64,000 nucleotides of DNA from positions 1 to 64,000 of the forward strand of contig JAJZCW010000002.1 in NCBI GenBank assembly GCA_021828865.1, read 5' to 3'. The notes below the pieces were generated by a model. That model saw only the letters and a program-made list of their open reading frames with translations. It made no database searches and was not told the origin of the DNA. Below, piece after piece: positions 57,071 to 64,000 of this stretch. This DNA comes from Bacillota bacterium. Lineage in GTDB: Bacteria; Bacillota; Bacilli; Alicyclobacillales; SLC66. How positions within the stretch are numbered: position 1 is the stretch's first letter; each line of letters begins with the position of its first letter. A program made the translations under genes and the position numbers.

Positions 57071-57964
57071 TCATTTAATAAAGAGGCTGGCAATTCTGAT
57101 CACGGCGGGGCCAAGAATAATAATAAATAATGCTGGAAATAAAAATATAATTAAAGGAAACAAAATTTTGATCGGCGCTTTCATGGCCTTTTCTTTTACT
57201 TTTTCACTCATTCTTCTGCGAGCCTCACTTGCCTGAACACGCAACACGTTGGCAAGCCCCATTCCCAATCGATCTGCCTGTATCACGGCATTCGCAAAAC
57301 CAATGAATTCTTCAACCCCCACACGGGATCCCGCATCACGAAGCGCATCGCGTCTGCTTTTACCAAGATTCATTTCCGCTAGCACTTGCCTTATTTCTCT
57401 TCCCAATTCATTTTGCAGATGATAGGAATTTCTTTCCATCGCCTGATCAAAACCAAGACCCGCCTCCACACTGATCGTTACCATATCCAAAAATCCGGGC
57501 AATTGCCTTCTGATCTGCTCTGCAAAATGTTGAATCCGTTGCTTAATCCACATGCGAAAAACTAACAAGGATAACAGAATGATAGCGAATCCCACCATGA
57601 TCGAAAGTGTGCTGTGCATCATCAACAAAGCCAAAACAACAGATAATCCGGTGAATAACGCCCAGATCAGTTTGATCGCCACCCATTTCCTAACCGCTAT
57701 ACTCCCACGCAGTCCCATCGCACGAATTTGCGATTCGGTGCGCTTGATGAAATTTTGCGATGAAACTCTCATGGCACGTTCACTGATCCTCACGAAAATG
57801 GCCCTAGTCATTTGTATAAATGTACCGTATGGCTGAACGATTTGACTGTTTGCCACCATTTTGTTTACACGTCGTTCCACCTGTAGCGCAAACTGAAAAC
57901 GATGAGTAAGAATACCAATGGAGAGCAAAAAAACCGCGACGAGTGTATAGAAAAAAACATTCAT
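57071..57964 (-). CDS. tadC: Tad pilus platform protein TadC-like (T2SSF)
   Basis: 297 residues, type II secretion F family: GFLDMVTISVEAGLGFDQAM and ASEARRRMSEKVKEKAMKAP are typical. Membrane helices lie at the N-terminus, before and after the cytoplasmic domain. ATG at 57964; the frame is open upstream into tadB. It pairs with TadB as the inner-membrane platform. Confidence 0.9.
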   Translation of the reverse strand: MNVFFYTLVAVFLLSIGILTHRFQFALQVERRVNKMVANSQIVQPYGTFIQMTRAIFVRISERAMRVSSQNFIKRTESQIRAMGLRGSIAVRKWVAIKLIWALFTGLSVVLALLMMHSTLSIMVGFAIILLSLLVFRMWIKQRIQHFAEQIRRQLPGFLDMVTISVEAGLGFDQAMERNSYHLQNELGREIRQVLAEMNLGKSRRDALRDAGSRVGVEEFIGFANAVIQADRLGMGLANVLRVQASEARRRMSEKVKEKAMKAPIKILFPLIIFLFPALFIIILGPAVIRIASLFIK

Positions 57965-57983
57965 TTTCCTCACTCTCCTCCCT

Positions 57984-58916
57984 TCACATTTCAAAATGAA
58001 CAATACGACGAATAAGAAATGCACCAATTAACTGCCCAACAAACGCTATGCCAAGCATCATCAATCCTAACTTTGTAGTCCATAAAAAACTAATGTAGGA
58101 GGGGTTTAAAAATAACATAAACAAGGCAATGGCCGGTGATATCAAGATAAAAATCCACATTGACATCCTCCCTTGCGCTGTCAATGCCCGAATCTCACCT
58201 TTCATACGAAACCGTTCACGGATTGTCTCTGCGACAATATCCAACACTTCCGCTAAATTTCCGCCCACTTGACGCTGGATGAGAATGGCACTCACAATCA
58301 TTTCAAAATCCCGCGAACGAACACGTTCTTGTGCATGAACCAATGCCTCCTCGACGGTCACGCCAAGAGAAATTTCTTTTAAAATCTTACTGAATTCCTC
58401 ACTGACTTGCCCTTTTGTCTCTTTTGCCACAGTATCCATCGCCTGGAACAATGAATATCCGGCTTTTAACGCTCCAGTTGCTGAGGACAGCATGTCACCC
58501 AGCCCTTCCTCGAACTGTCTTTCTCTCTTTTTTCGGTGAACATTGATCAGTGCTTTATAGAGAATCAGCAGAAAGACCATGACAAGAATCGGACCTAGAA
58601 TGCTATGCCTGATAAAATAAACGATGATCATAAGTGAGCATGCAATAACACCGATGACCAACCATTCCTGTCTACTCAAATGAATGCCCACCTGCTCTAG
58701 TTCCTGATGGATGGATTTTATAAAATTCCACCTTGGCGTTTTTGATCGCTTGGGTTTTGAGTCTGCGACATCCACTTCATTCTCTGATCCGCCAAGTCGA
58801 TGTTCCTTGCGAATCTCCATGACTCTTTGTTCTATCTGCAATCTAACACTGAACCACTTACGTAGTATTAAATATGACAACATGAACGTGGCCATTAATA
58901 CTAGCAGAAAGACCAT
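57984..58916 (-). CDS. tadB: Tad pilus platform protein TadB-like (T2SSF)
   Basis: 310 residues with the F-domain segment GDMLSSATGALKAGYSLFQA and QRQVGGNLAEVLDIVAETIR. The ATG at 58916 has AGGTG six bases upstream, placed over the tadA stop. Partner of TadC. Confidence 0.9.
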   Translation of the reverse strand: MVFLLVLMATFMLSYLILRKWFSVRLQIEQRVMEIRKEHRLGGSENEVDVADSKPKRSKTPRWNFIKSIHQELEQVGIHLSRQEWLVIGVIACSLMIIVYFIRHSILGPILVMVFLLILYKALINVHRKKRERQFEEGLGDMLSSATGALKAGYSLFQAMDTVAKETKGQVSEEFSKILKEISLGVTVEEALVHAQERVRSRDFEMIVSAILIQRQVGGNLAEVLDIVAETIRERFRMKGEIRALTAQGRMSMWIFILISPAIALFMLFLNPSYISFLWTTKLGLMMLGIAFVGQLIGAFLIRRIVHFEM

Positions 58917-58921
58917 CATGA

Positions 58922-60283
58922 TCACCTGCCATTCAAGGCATCTGACGTAAACCACTGATGGGTTACTGGAACTCCAGATGCCTGGATTCTATCCAGAAAG
59001 CGAGGAACAATCCCCGTAGCCTTATACACGCCTAGTATTTGACCACTAGCTGCCCTGCCCGTTTGCTCAAACACAAAGATATCCTGTAGTGTGATCTGCT
59101 CACCCTCCATCCCGAGCACTTCGGTGATGTGAGTAATTCTTCTCACTCCATCCGCCATTCTCGCCTGTTGGACGATGAGATCAAGTGCGGAAGAAATCTG
59201 TTCCCGAATGGCGCGGCTCGGCAAATCCATTCCCGACATCATGACCATGGTTTCAAGGCGCCTCAATATATCCCTTGGACTGTTCGCGTGCCCGGTGGTT
59301 AAAGAACCGTCATGACCCGTATTCATTGCCTGCAACATATCCAGCGCTTCTCCCCCGCGAACCTCACCAACGACAATGCGATCAGGTCTCATACGAAGCG
59401 CATTTCTAACTAGATCGCGAATACTGATTGCGCCTTTACCTTCGAGATTAGGGGGCCTTGTTTCCAGACTCACGATGTGTTCCTGACGCAATTGAAGTTC
59501 CGCCGCATCTTCAATTGTGATAATCCGCTCCTCTTGCCCAATAAAATTCGAAAGAATATTTAGTAGCGTAGTTTTTCCTGAACCTGTTCCTCCTGAGATC
59601 ATCACATTGAGGCGTGCGGCCACAACAGACTCCAAAAATTGCGACATTGGCAGATTCAATGTGCCAAAATTAATAAGGTCGCCCATTTGCAAGGGATCTC
59701 TCGCAAATTTGCGAATTGTCAAACAAGGACCTTTTAACGCTAGCGGCGGTATGATCGCATGAACACGTGAGCCATCGGGTAGCCTAGCATCCACAAACGG
59801 AGTGGATTCATCAATTCGCCGCCCCAGTGGACTAACTATTTTTTCAATGACCCGCATGACGTGTTCATCATCTTTAAATTGCACACCTGTCTTTACCATT
59901 TTGCGGTTTTTTTCAATAAACACCTGTTCGGAGGACACTACCATTATTTCTGTTACCTCATCGTCCATCAACAGTTCATCCAGCGGACCATAGCCATGCA
60001 TTTCGGAAATTAATTCTTTAAACAGACTTTCGCGTTCCGCCTTGGTTAACACCACATTTTCTTCCTCTAAAAATCGATCAAGAAGTTGATGAAGGTCGAT
60101 TTCTTCGTCCGACTGCAACAGATCATCCACCAATTTGACGTGCATTTTCGCCTTTAACTCTTTTAATTGGGATGATTCTTGCAAAGTGACAGACACTGGA
60201 ACAGCATCGTCTTTCACTTCCAGCCCAGACTTATCGGCGGATTGAACATGTCGCCTGGCACCTATGCGCTCAGCAAGTGTCAT
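58922..60283 (-). CDS. tadA: Tad secretion ATPase TadA/CpaF
   Basis: 453 residues. Walker [13 protein letters not shown] near 230, the Asp/His boxes and [20 protein letters not shown] are typical of CpaF-type ATPases that drive pilin assembly. ATG at 60283 overlaps the cpaE stop as TGATG and has AGGAGG upstream. Confidence 0.96.
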   Translation of the reverse strand: MTLAERIGARRHVQSADKSGLEVKDDAVPVSVTLQESSQLKELKAKMHVKLVDDLLQSDEEIDLHQLLDRFLEEENVVLTKAERESLFKELISEMHGYGPLDELLMDDEVTEIMVVSSEQVFIEKNRKMVKTGVQFKDDEHVMRVIEKIVSPLGRRIDESTPFVDARLPDGSRVHAIIPPLALKGPCLTIRKFARDPLQMGDLINFGTLNLPMSQFLESVVAARLNVMISGGTGSGKTTLLNILSNFIGQEERIITIEDAAELQLRQEHIVSLETRPPNLEGKGAISIRDLVRNALRMRPDRIVVGEVRGGEALDMLQAMNTGHDGSLTTGHANSPRDILRRLETMVMMSGMDLPSRAIREQISSALDLIVQQARMADGVRRITHITEVLGMEGEQITLQDIFVFEQTGRAASGQILGVYKATGIVPRFLDRIQASGVPVTHQWFTSDALNGR

Positions 60284-61470
60284 CAGACTCGCCTCCTGGT
60301 CCGTTTACGCCAAATTTTCATCGGCGTATACAGTTTGGCTTTGGAGGAACGGTTCTCTTCTGCCAACAGTTTCATTCCAAGCTTCTGCAAATCGCGGGAT
60401 GCTTTGGACATGCGATTGTGAGTGACCACAGGGACGCCCAAGTCTGCCGCCGCTCCTACCGCCAATCCGTCAAACGCAATAGAGGCATAAAAATCATTTT
60501 CAAGCACATCCACCGCTAGTCGCTCACTCAGCGTCCCTTTTTTCACCGAAACGTGTTTCACCTTATCAAGCGGATAACCAAGCGCCTGTAAAACGCCAAG
60601 CATACGGCGATTATTTTTTACGCTGGCCAAATCAGCTACGCTGATCATCAGAATTTGATCTGCCGTTTCTAGCGCAGTCAAAAAACTATCGTTCATCACC
60701 GGCGAGGTATCGATCAGGATGTAGTCAAAATCCTTACGCAAAGTGCGGATCAACCCCTGCACATAGGCTGCAGTGATATATTCCCCTTCCTCAATAGAAA
60801 GTGGCGCGGATAACACATACAAACCTGATTTATGCTTGTTGAGATAGCCTGTGTACACTTCTTGATAGCGATCCCCTTCCAACATCAGTGTGTAAATATT
60901 TCGGGGACTGTCGGGAAGCCCCAAGCGCAGGTTGACATCGCCAAACGAAAAATCCATATCGACCACTACAACCCTTTTCCCGGCATTTGCCATGGCCACT
61001 CCCACATTAACTGCGGTTGTGGTCTTACCCACTCCACCTTTTGCACTCACCAGTACGATGGTCCTGGATTTATGATGAAGCTGGTCCATCAATATGGTCG
61101 ACTGGGTCTTTCGCAATTGTTTTTCCGTTCGCTCATACACCATTCTCAAGGCAGCAATGACTTCCATCGGGGACAAGGAATGCTCGAGACTGTCCTTCAC
61201 ACCTGCACGAAGCGCTTTTTTTAACAGCTCAGAGGATTGATCCTTCGCGACAATCAGCACCGACACTTCTGGATTTTCATCCACGATCTGACGGGCGATA
61301 TCGATATCTGATTCTCCCTTCACGGTCATCAGTACCATTTCAGGTTTATAAGCCCTGACTGCATCGAGGACAAAGTCATTATGAACTGTTCCCATTAACT
61401 CAATATCCTCAGCAATACTTGCCGTCTGGACAAATTCTTCGCTCATATTGCCTAAAAGGAGGCGGATCAT
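60283..61470 (-). CDS. cpaE: CpaE/TadZ-like pilus localisation ATPase
   Basis: 395 residues. An N-terminal receiver-like domain (about 1-120) that lacks a clear phosphorylation site is followed by a MinD/ParA ATPase domain with the deviant Walker A SAKGGVGKTTTAVN. TadZ/CpaE proteins place the pilus machine at the pole. ATG at 61470 has GAGGTG six bases upstream; the open frame starts at 61488. Confidence 0.9.
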   Translation of the reverse strand: MIRLLLGNMSEEFVQTASIAEDIELMGTVHNDFVLDAVRAYKPEMVLMTVKGESDIDIARQIVDENPEVSVLIVAKDQSSELLKKALRAGVKDSLEHSLSPMEVIAALRMVYERTEKQLRKTQSTILMDQLHHKSRTIVLVSAKGGVGKTTTAVNVGVAMANAGKRVVVVDMDFSFGDVNLRLGLPDSPRNIYTLMLEGDRYQEVYTGYLNKHKSGLYVLSAPLSIEEGEYITAAYVQGLIRTLRKDFDYILIDTSPVMNDSFLTALETADQILMISVADLASVKNNRRMLGVLQALGYPLDKVKHVSVKKGTLSERLAVDVLENDFYASIAFDGLAVGAAADLGVPVVTHNRMSKASRDLQKLGMKLLAEENRSSKAKLYTPMKIWRKRTRRRV

Positions 61471-61480
61471 TTCACTCACC

Positions 61481-62200
61481 TCAATCAATGGTGGAATCGG
61501 TCACAACTGGAGGAACGCTTTTCAGTTGGCTGCTACTTGGTTCAAGCACAAAGTAAATTTGGCCGTAGACTGTAGTAAAAGCAATTTGATTGGCATCATG
61601 TGGGGTAACAGCAAGACTGATCGATTGCCCCGAACCCGAACTAGTGGCAGAAGTGGAATTCGAGACGGAAAGACTGGGAACAAACAAAACAAGTACATTT
61701 TTCGCGATAATCTCCGAAGCATCGAGTTTTGTCTTGTTAAATCCTTTACTAAGCACTGCGATAACATCGACATGATCGCCAGCCTTGATTTGTCCACCCA
61801 CCGCAAAAACCGGGTTGTACAGCACACTGATCGCCACCATCCCGCTCGGAATCCGATCCGCAAAGTCGGAAGAGGCGAGACGGCTCGTCAAGAACGGAGG
61901 CAATACTTGCTCACCAGGGTAAATAGCCTGAGTCGCCAACTTCCCGATTACCGGTTGCAGCACGGTAAAAGCCCCCGCGCTAACCCCGCCAACTGGAATC
62001 GTAGCCAGTTTGACCATGCCAGAAGTGATGATGGCATGAGCGGGAATGGAGGTGGCGGCCACCACCACTGTGGTGCTTTTTTCCTGAGCTTGGATCGCTT
62101 CTGTCTGCCGCTTTAAAGCCGTCTCAGCCGCAATCGCTGCGAGCAGCGCGAACCCCGCAGATAAAACAATCAACAACGTTGTCATACGCATTTTTTTCAT
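61481..62200 (-). CDS. cpaB: Flp pilus assembly protein CpaB (SAF domain)
   Basis: 239 residues: an N-terminal membrane anchor (TLLIVLSAGFALLAAIAA), then a SAF domain (VVVAATSIPAHAIITSGMV) and an RcpC-type C-domain with AGDHVDVIAVLS. In Gram-negatives CpaB works with the secretin; no secretin gene is here, as expected for a one-membrane cell. Confidence 0.9.
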   Translation of the reverse strand: MKKMRMTTLLIVLSAGFALLAAIAAETALKRQTEAIQAQEKSTTVVVAATSIPAHAIITSGMVKLATIPVGGVSAGAFTVLQPVIGKLATQAIYPGEQVLPPFLTSRLASSDFADRIPSGMVAISVLYNPVFAVGGQIKAGDHVDVIAVLSKGFNKTKLDASEIIAKNVLVLFVPSLSVSNSTSATSSGSGQSISLAVTPHDANQIAFTTVYGQIYFVLEPSSSQLKSVPPVVTDSTID

Positions 62201-62213
62201 AAGCGTGGCCTCA

Positions 62214-63125
62214 CTAATGTGTCAATTTCACACTATATAATCCAAAGTTCATGCCTTGTCCCACTGTGCCGGGAACCACCATTCTCATGAATCTGCCGAT
62301 GATTTCCTGATGCCCGCCACTTCCTTGAAGTCCATCCAGATAAAAAGCGGCAAATCCGACTATTGTCACTTCCGAACGACCATGTTCACCGCTGGAATTG
62401 ATCACAGGCATTAACATCACACGAGGGCTATCTTCAGTAGCAGTAGAAAATGAAACATCCTCGCTTTCGCCCTCGTTGAGTCTGTAGCTGATCGCTGTGG
62501 ATACAGGCCCCTCCATGACACCAGGCTCTGTCTCCACCTGCTCACCTACCTGCAATTCACCGCTGTATCCGTTCATCAAATTTTGTTCAAACTCACATGC
62601 TCCCGTCCCGCCAAGTGCCAAAAAGCCGTAATTACCGTCTACGCCTTCACCCGAACCGTCAGATAGCGTGTAGGTTTGACCATAGACAAAGTTCTGTTCC
62701 TGCACACCAATGGGAACAAATCCAGTTCCGGACACCAGCGTCCCCGCAGAGGCTTGAACATGCGCAGAATAGGTGACGCTATTAAATCCAAGCACTTTCG
62801 CAAATTCGAATGGAATTTGGATGGTACGATACAGATCCACCGTATCGGCTACAGTGTTGACCACCACTTGGTCTACGCTCTCCCCGTTCTTATTCACATA
62901 AGAGATGGCAGCGCTTTGTGCAGCAGCTTGTCCCTGAAAGATATTATCAATCCCGGCAAGTGCTCCTGCATCCAGTGCGTTAAGCAACTTGTTTTTTGCC
63001 ATGTAGGCGCTCCCCACATCGGTTACCAGCGCTGTTGCACCCAACATAGCGACCATAAACATCGTGACAATGACCGCCACATTGCCTTCTTCATTTGCTA
63101 ACCTTTTTTTAATCCAGCGAAACAT
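62214..63125 (-). CDS. tadG: TadG-like pilus assembly protein
   Basis: 303 residues. The N-terminus NEEGNVAVIVTMFMVAMLG is the TadE/G pilin-like helix, and KNKLLNALDAGALAGID is typical of TadG. The rest is a predicted extracytoplasmic domain with no recognised fold. It starts 2 bp after the tadE stop. Confidence 0.85.
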   Translation of the reverse strand: MFRWIKKRLANEEGNVAVIVTMFMVAMLGATALVTDVGSAYMAKNKLLNALDAGALAGIDNIFQGQAAAQSAAISYVNKNGESVDQVVVNTVADTVDLYRTIQIPFEFAKVLGFNSVTYSAHVQASAGTLVSGTGFVPIGVQEQNFVYGQTYTLSDGSGEGVDGNYGFLALGGTGACEFEQNLMNGYSGELQVGEQVETEPGVMEGPVSTAISYRLNEGESEDVSFSTATEDSPRVMLMPVINSSGEHGRSEVTIVGFAAFYLDGLQGSGGHQEIIGRFMRMVVPGTVGQGMNFGLYSVKLTH

Positions 63126-63127
63126 AC

Positions 63128-63511
63128 CTATTCCACCCTCATGGTCATGACCGCTTGTAAATGCAACGTTCCCGGCAAAAACAAACTGAGGGGCGGCATG
63201 ACAGCTACCGGATAATTGATGGTAATAGTCACTGGCAGTCCAGAACTCTGCGGATAGGGTTGACTGATGCTATAGCTCAGTTGCGAAGCATTCAGCGTCT
63301 GGCAGTCCTCTATGATCACTTGATCGATTGCTGTCTGACTGACCCCAAGACTTGCATATCTTGCTGCATCTCTGGCTGCTTCGTTAATAACAATATCGCT
63401 GTAAAATACTTGTCCAAAATTGAAAATCCCAATCAGGATCAATAAGAGAATTGGCAACACCATTGCAAACTCCACGAGAGATTGGCCGCTTTCATCATGC
63501 CACCAATGCAT
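63128..63511 (-). CDS. tadE: TadE-like pseudopilin
   Basis: 127 residues from ATG at 63511 with AAGGTGA upstream; the open frame further back overlaps flp and the intervening hairpin. The ESGQSLVEFAMVLPILLLIL segment is the TadE pseudopilin signature with Glu at +5. One membrane helix and a small outer domain. Confidence 0.9.
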   Translation of the reverse strand: MHWWHDESGQSLVEFAMVLPILLLILIGIFNFGQVFYSDIVINEAARDAARYASLGVSQTAIDQVIIEDCQTLNASQLSYSISQPYPQSSGLPVTITINYPVAVMPPLSLFLPGTLHLQAVMTMRVE

Positions 63512-63528
63512 GCCGTTCACCTTGGGGC

Positions 63529-63559
63529 AAAAAAGGACAGGTTTCTTTACCTGCCCTTT
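63529..63559 (-). terminator. Attenuator-type terminator between flp and tadE
   Basis: Minus strand AAAGGGCAGGT and ACCTGTCCTTT form an 11-bp stem (one G-T pair) followed by TTTTTT. It should stop most transcripts after flp and leave partial readthrough to the assembly genes. Confidence 0.85.
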
Positions 63560-63578
63560 GCTGATTTTCATGATATGA

Positions 63579-63770
63579 TTACAATTTATTTGCAATTGCG
63601 TTAAACGTGTTTCCAATCCCGGTCCCAAGAGCAGTAAGCGCTACGATCACGACAACAGCGACAAGCGCGATAATCAGGCCGTATTCCACCATGCCTTGCC
63701 CTTCTTCGCGTTTCAATAGGGACCATTTTGTCCACAGCCAAACTGAGGAGGATTGAAGGAATTTTTTCAT
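63579..63770 (-). CDS. flp: Flp/Fap type IVb pilin
   Basis: 63 residues from ATG at 63770 with AAGGTGG eight bases upstream. The prepilin cleavage site is EEG|QGMVEYGL (after G24), with Glu at +5 and Tyr at +6 as in Flp pilins, followed by the hydrophobic assembly helix. It is the main pilus subunit and the first gene of the operon. No prepilin peptidase gene is in the window. Confidence 0.94.
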   Translation of the reverse strand: MKKFLQSSSVWLWTKWSLLKREEGQGMVEYGLIIALVAVVVIVALTALGTGIGNTFNAIANKL

Positions 63771-63778
63771 CTTAAAAA

Positions 63779-63810
63779 CCACCTTTTTATAAGATTTTTA
63801 TAAACGGTGG
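63779..63810 (-). promoter_or_regulatory. Hairpin sequestering the flp ribosome binding site
   Basis: Minus strand CCACC, G, TTTATAA, AAATC, TTATAAA, AA, GGTGG: 5-bp and 7-bp perfect stems. The GGTGG of the flp Shine-Dalgarno site is the last arm, so this fold would block translation. Confidence 0.7.
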
Positions 63811-63853
63811 CCGAAAGCTTATTTTTGGGTAAACAAAAACAAGATCTTTCGGC
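63810..63853 (-). promoter_or_regulatory. Linker hairpin between aptamer and flp site
   Basis: GCCGAAAG (63853-63846) and CTTTCGGC (63817-63810) are perfect inverted copies, with TTTTTG/CAAAAA pairing inside. The first arm overlaps the 3' edge of the aptamer, so the two may compete. Confidence 0.65.
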
Positions 63854-63935
63854 GGTTCAGCCACCATGGCCAGATCACTGGCTTTAGGCCTGTAACTTTG
63901 CGTCCTTGCCTTTCGGCAAGTTTGCCATTATCGAT
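63848..63935 (-). promoter_or_regulatory. Cyclic-di-GMP-I (GEMM) riboswitch aptamer
   Basis: The minus strand has the conserved GEMM elements in order: GGCAAAC, a 6-bp stem with GAAA tetraloop (CTTGCC GAAA GGCAAG, 63920-63905), GGACGCAAAG, ACAGGCCTAA with a CATGG tetraloop-receptor partner, and a GGTGGCTGAACCGCC end. This class binds c-di-GMP. It lies in the leader of flp, the first gene of the Tad pilus operon, so c-di-GMP should control pilus production. The consensus is from memory. Confidence 0.93.
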
Positions 63936-63967
63936 TTTCTTGCTGTCGAATATGATCGATTACTAAT

Positions 63968-63996
63968 GATATACCACAATGTGCACAAGCTGTCTA
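63968..63996 (-). promoter_or_regulatory. Possible promoter of the riboswitch-flp transcript
   Basis: TAGACA (63996-63991), 17-bp spacer, TATATC (63973-63968). It is the best match upstream of the aptamer, but the -10 is weak and the window ends here. Confidence 0.45.
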
Positions 63997-64000
63997 GTAC

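Overview
The window reads as a chromosomal segment of an endospore-forming, low-to-medium GC Firmicute of the Bacillales. The evidence is sporulation genes (spoVB, a safA-like LysM protein, a cotS-like kinase, yunB), strong AGGAGG-type ribosome binding sites, frequent TTG starts, T-box leaders on pheST and thrS, an L20 leader on infC-rpmI-rplT, and a QoxABCD quinol oxidase. The gene order secD-comN-spoVB-yrbG-yrzE-yajC-tgt-queA-ruvBA matches Bacillus, while ruvC, split secD/secF and trmB inside the block differ from B. subtilis. An Alicyclobacillaceae-type host fits, but that is inference. I saw no rRNA, tRNA, CRISPR array, transposase or prophage; the window is mostly a conserved core with accessory operons between.

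Layout. 0.1-4.1 kb (minus): cation efflux, secF, secD and a ComN-domain protein with a long repeat-bearing N-terminal extension. 4.2-7.7 kb: spoVB, yrbG, trmB and a small membrane protein. 7.7-16.9 kb (minus): yajC, tgt, queA, ruvB, ruvA, ruvC, yebC, a split NAD synthetase pair (nitrilase-type amidase plus NadE), and a spore-coat pair. Near 17 kb a consensus promoter drives a long hairpin RNA with a C-rich loop. 17.1-34.5 kb (minus): pheA, yunB, tyrS, mutS2, cvpA, zapA, pheT, pheS, an rRNA methylase, ilvD, the L20/L35/IF-3 operon and thrS.

34.6-40.9 kb (plus) is a carbohydrate operon: LacI-type regulator, solute-binding protein, two permeases (no ATPase), a TIM-barrel isomerase/epimerase-type enzyme and a Gfo/Idh/MocA dehydrogenase. 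40.9-45.7 kb (minus) is the complete pyruvate dehydrogenase complex. 45.8-52.6 kb holds single genes: esterase, thioesterase, PPK2, rhodanese, a GAF/PAS/GGDEF diguanylate cyclase, a YhfH-type mini zinc protein, a VUT-family transporter and a membrane PAS protein without an output domain. 52.7-56.5 kb is qoxABCD. 56.7-63.8 kb is a Tad/Flp pilus operon (flp, tadE, tadG, cpaB, cpaE, tadA, tadB, tadC, DUF192).

The most striking result is at the right end. The Tad operon leader contains a class I cyclic-di-GMP (GEMM) aptamer followed by two nested inverted repeats, one of which captures the flp ribosome binding site. With a diguanylate cyclase 13 kb away, this suggests c-di-GMP control of a Gram-positive Flp pilus at the RNA level. 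Other leads are the putative small RNA near 17 kb, the ComN extension with a 9-bp tandem repeat, the kinase- and hydrolase-free sugar operon, and a possible sulfur-responsive operator before the rhodanese gene.
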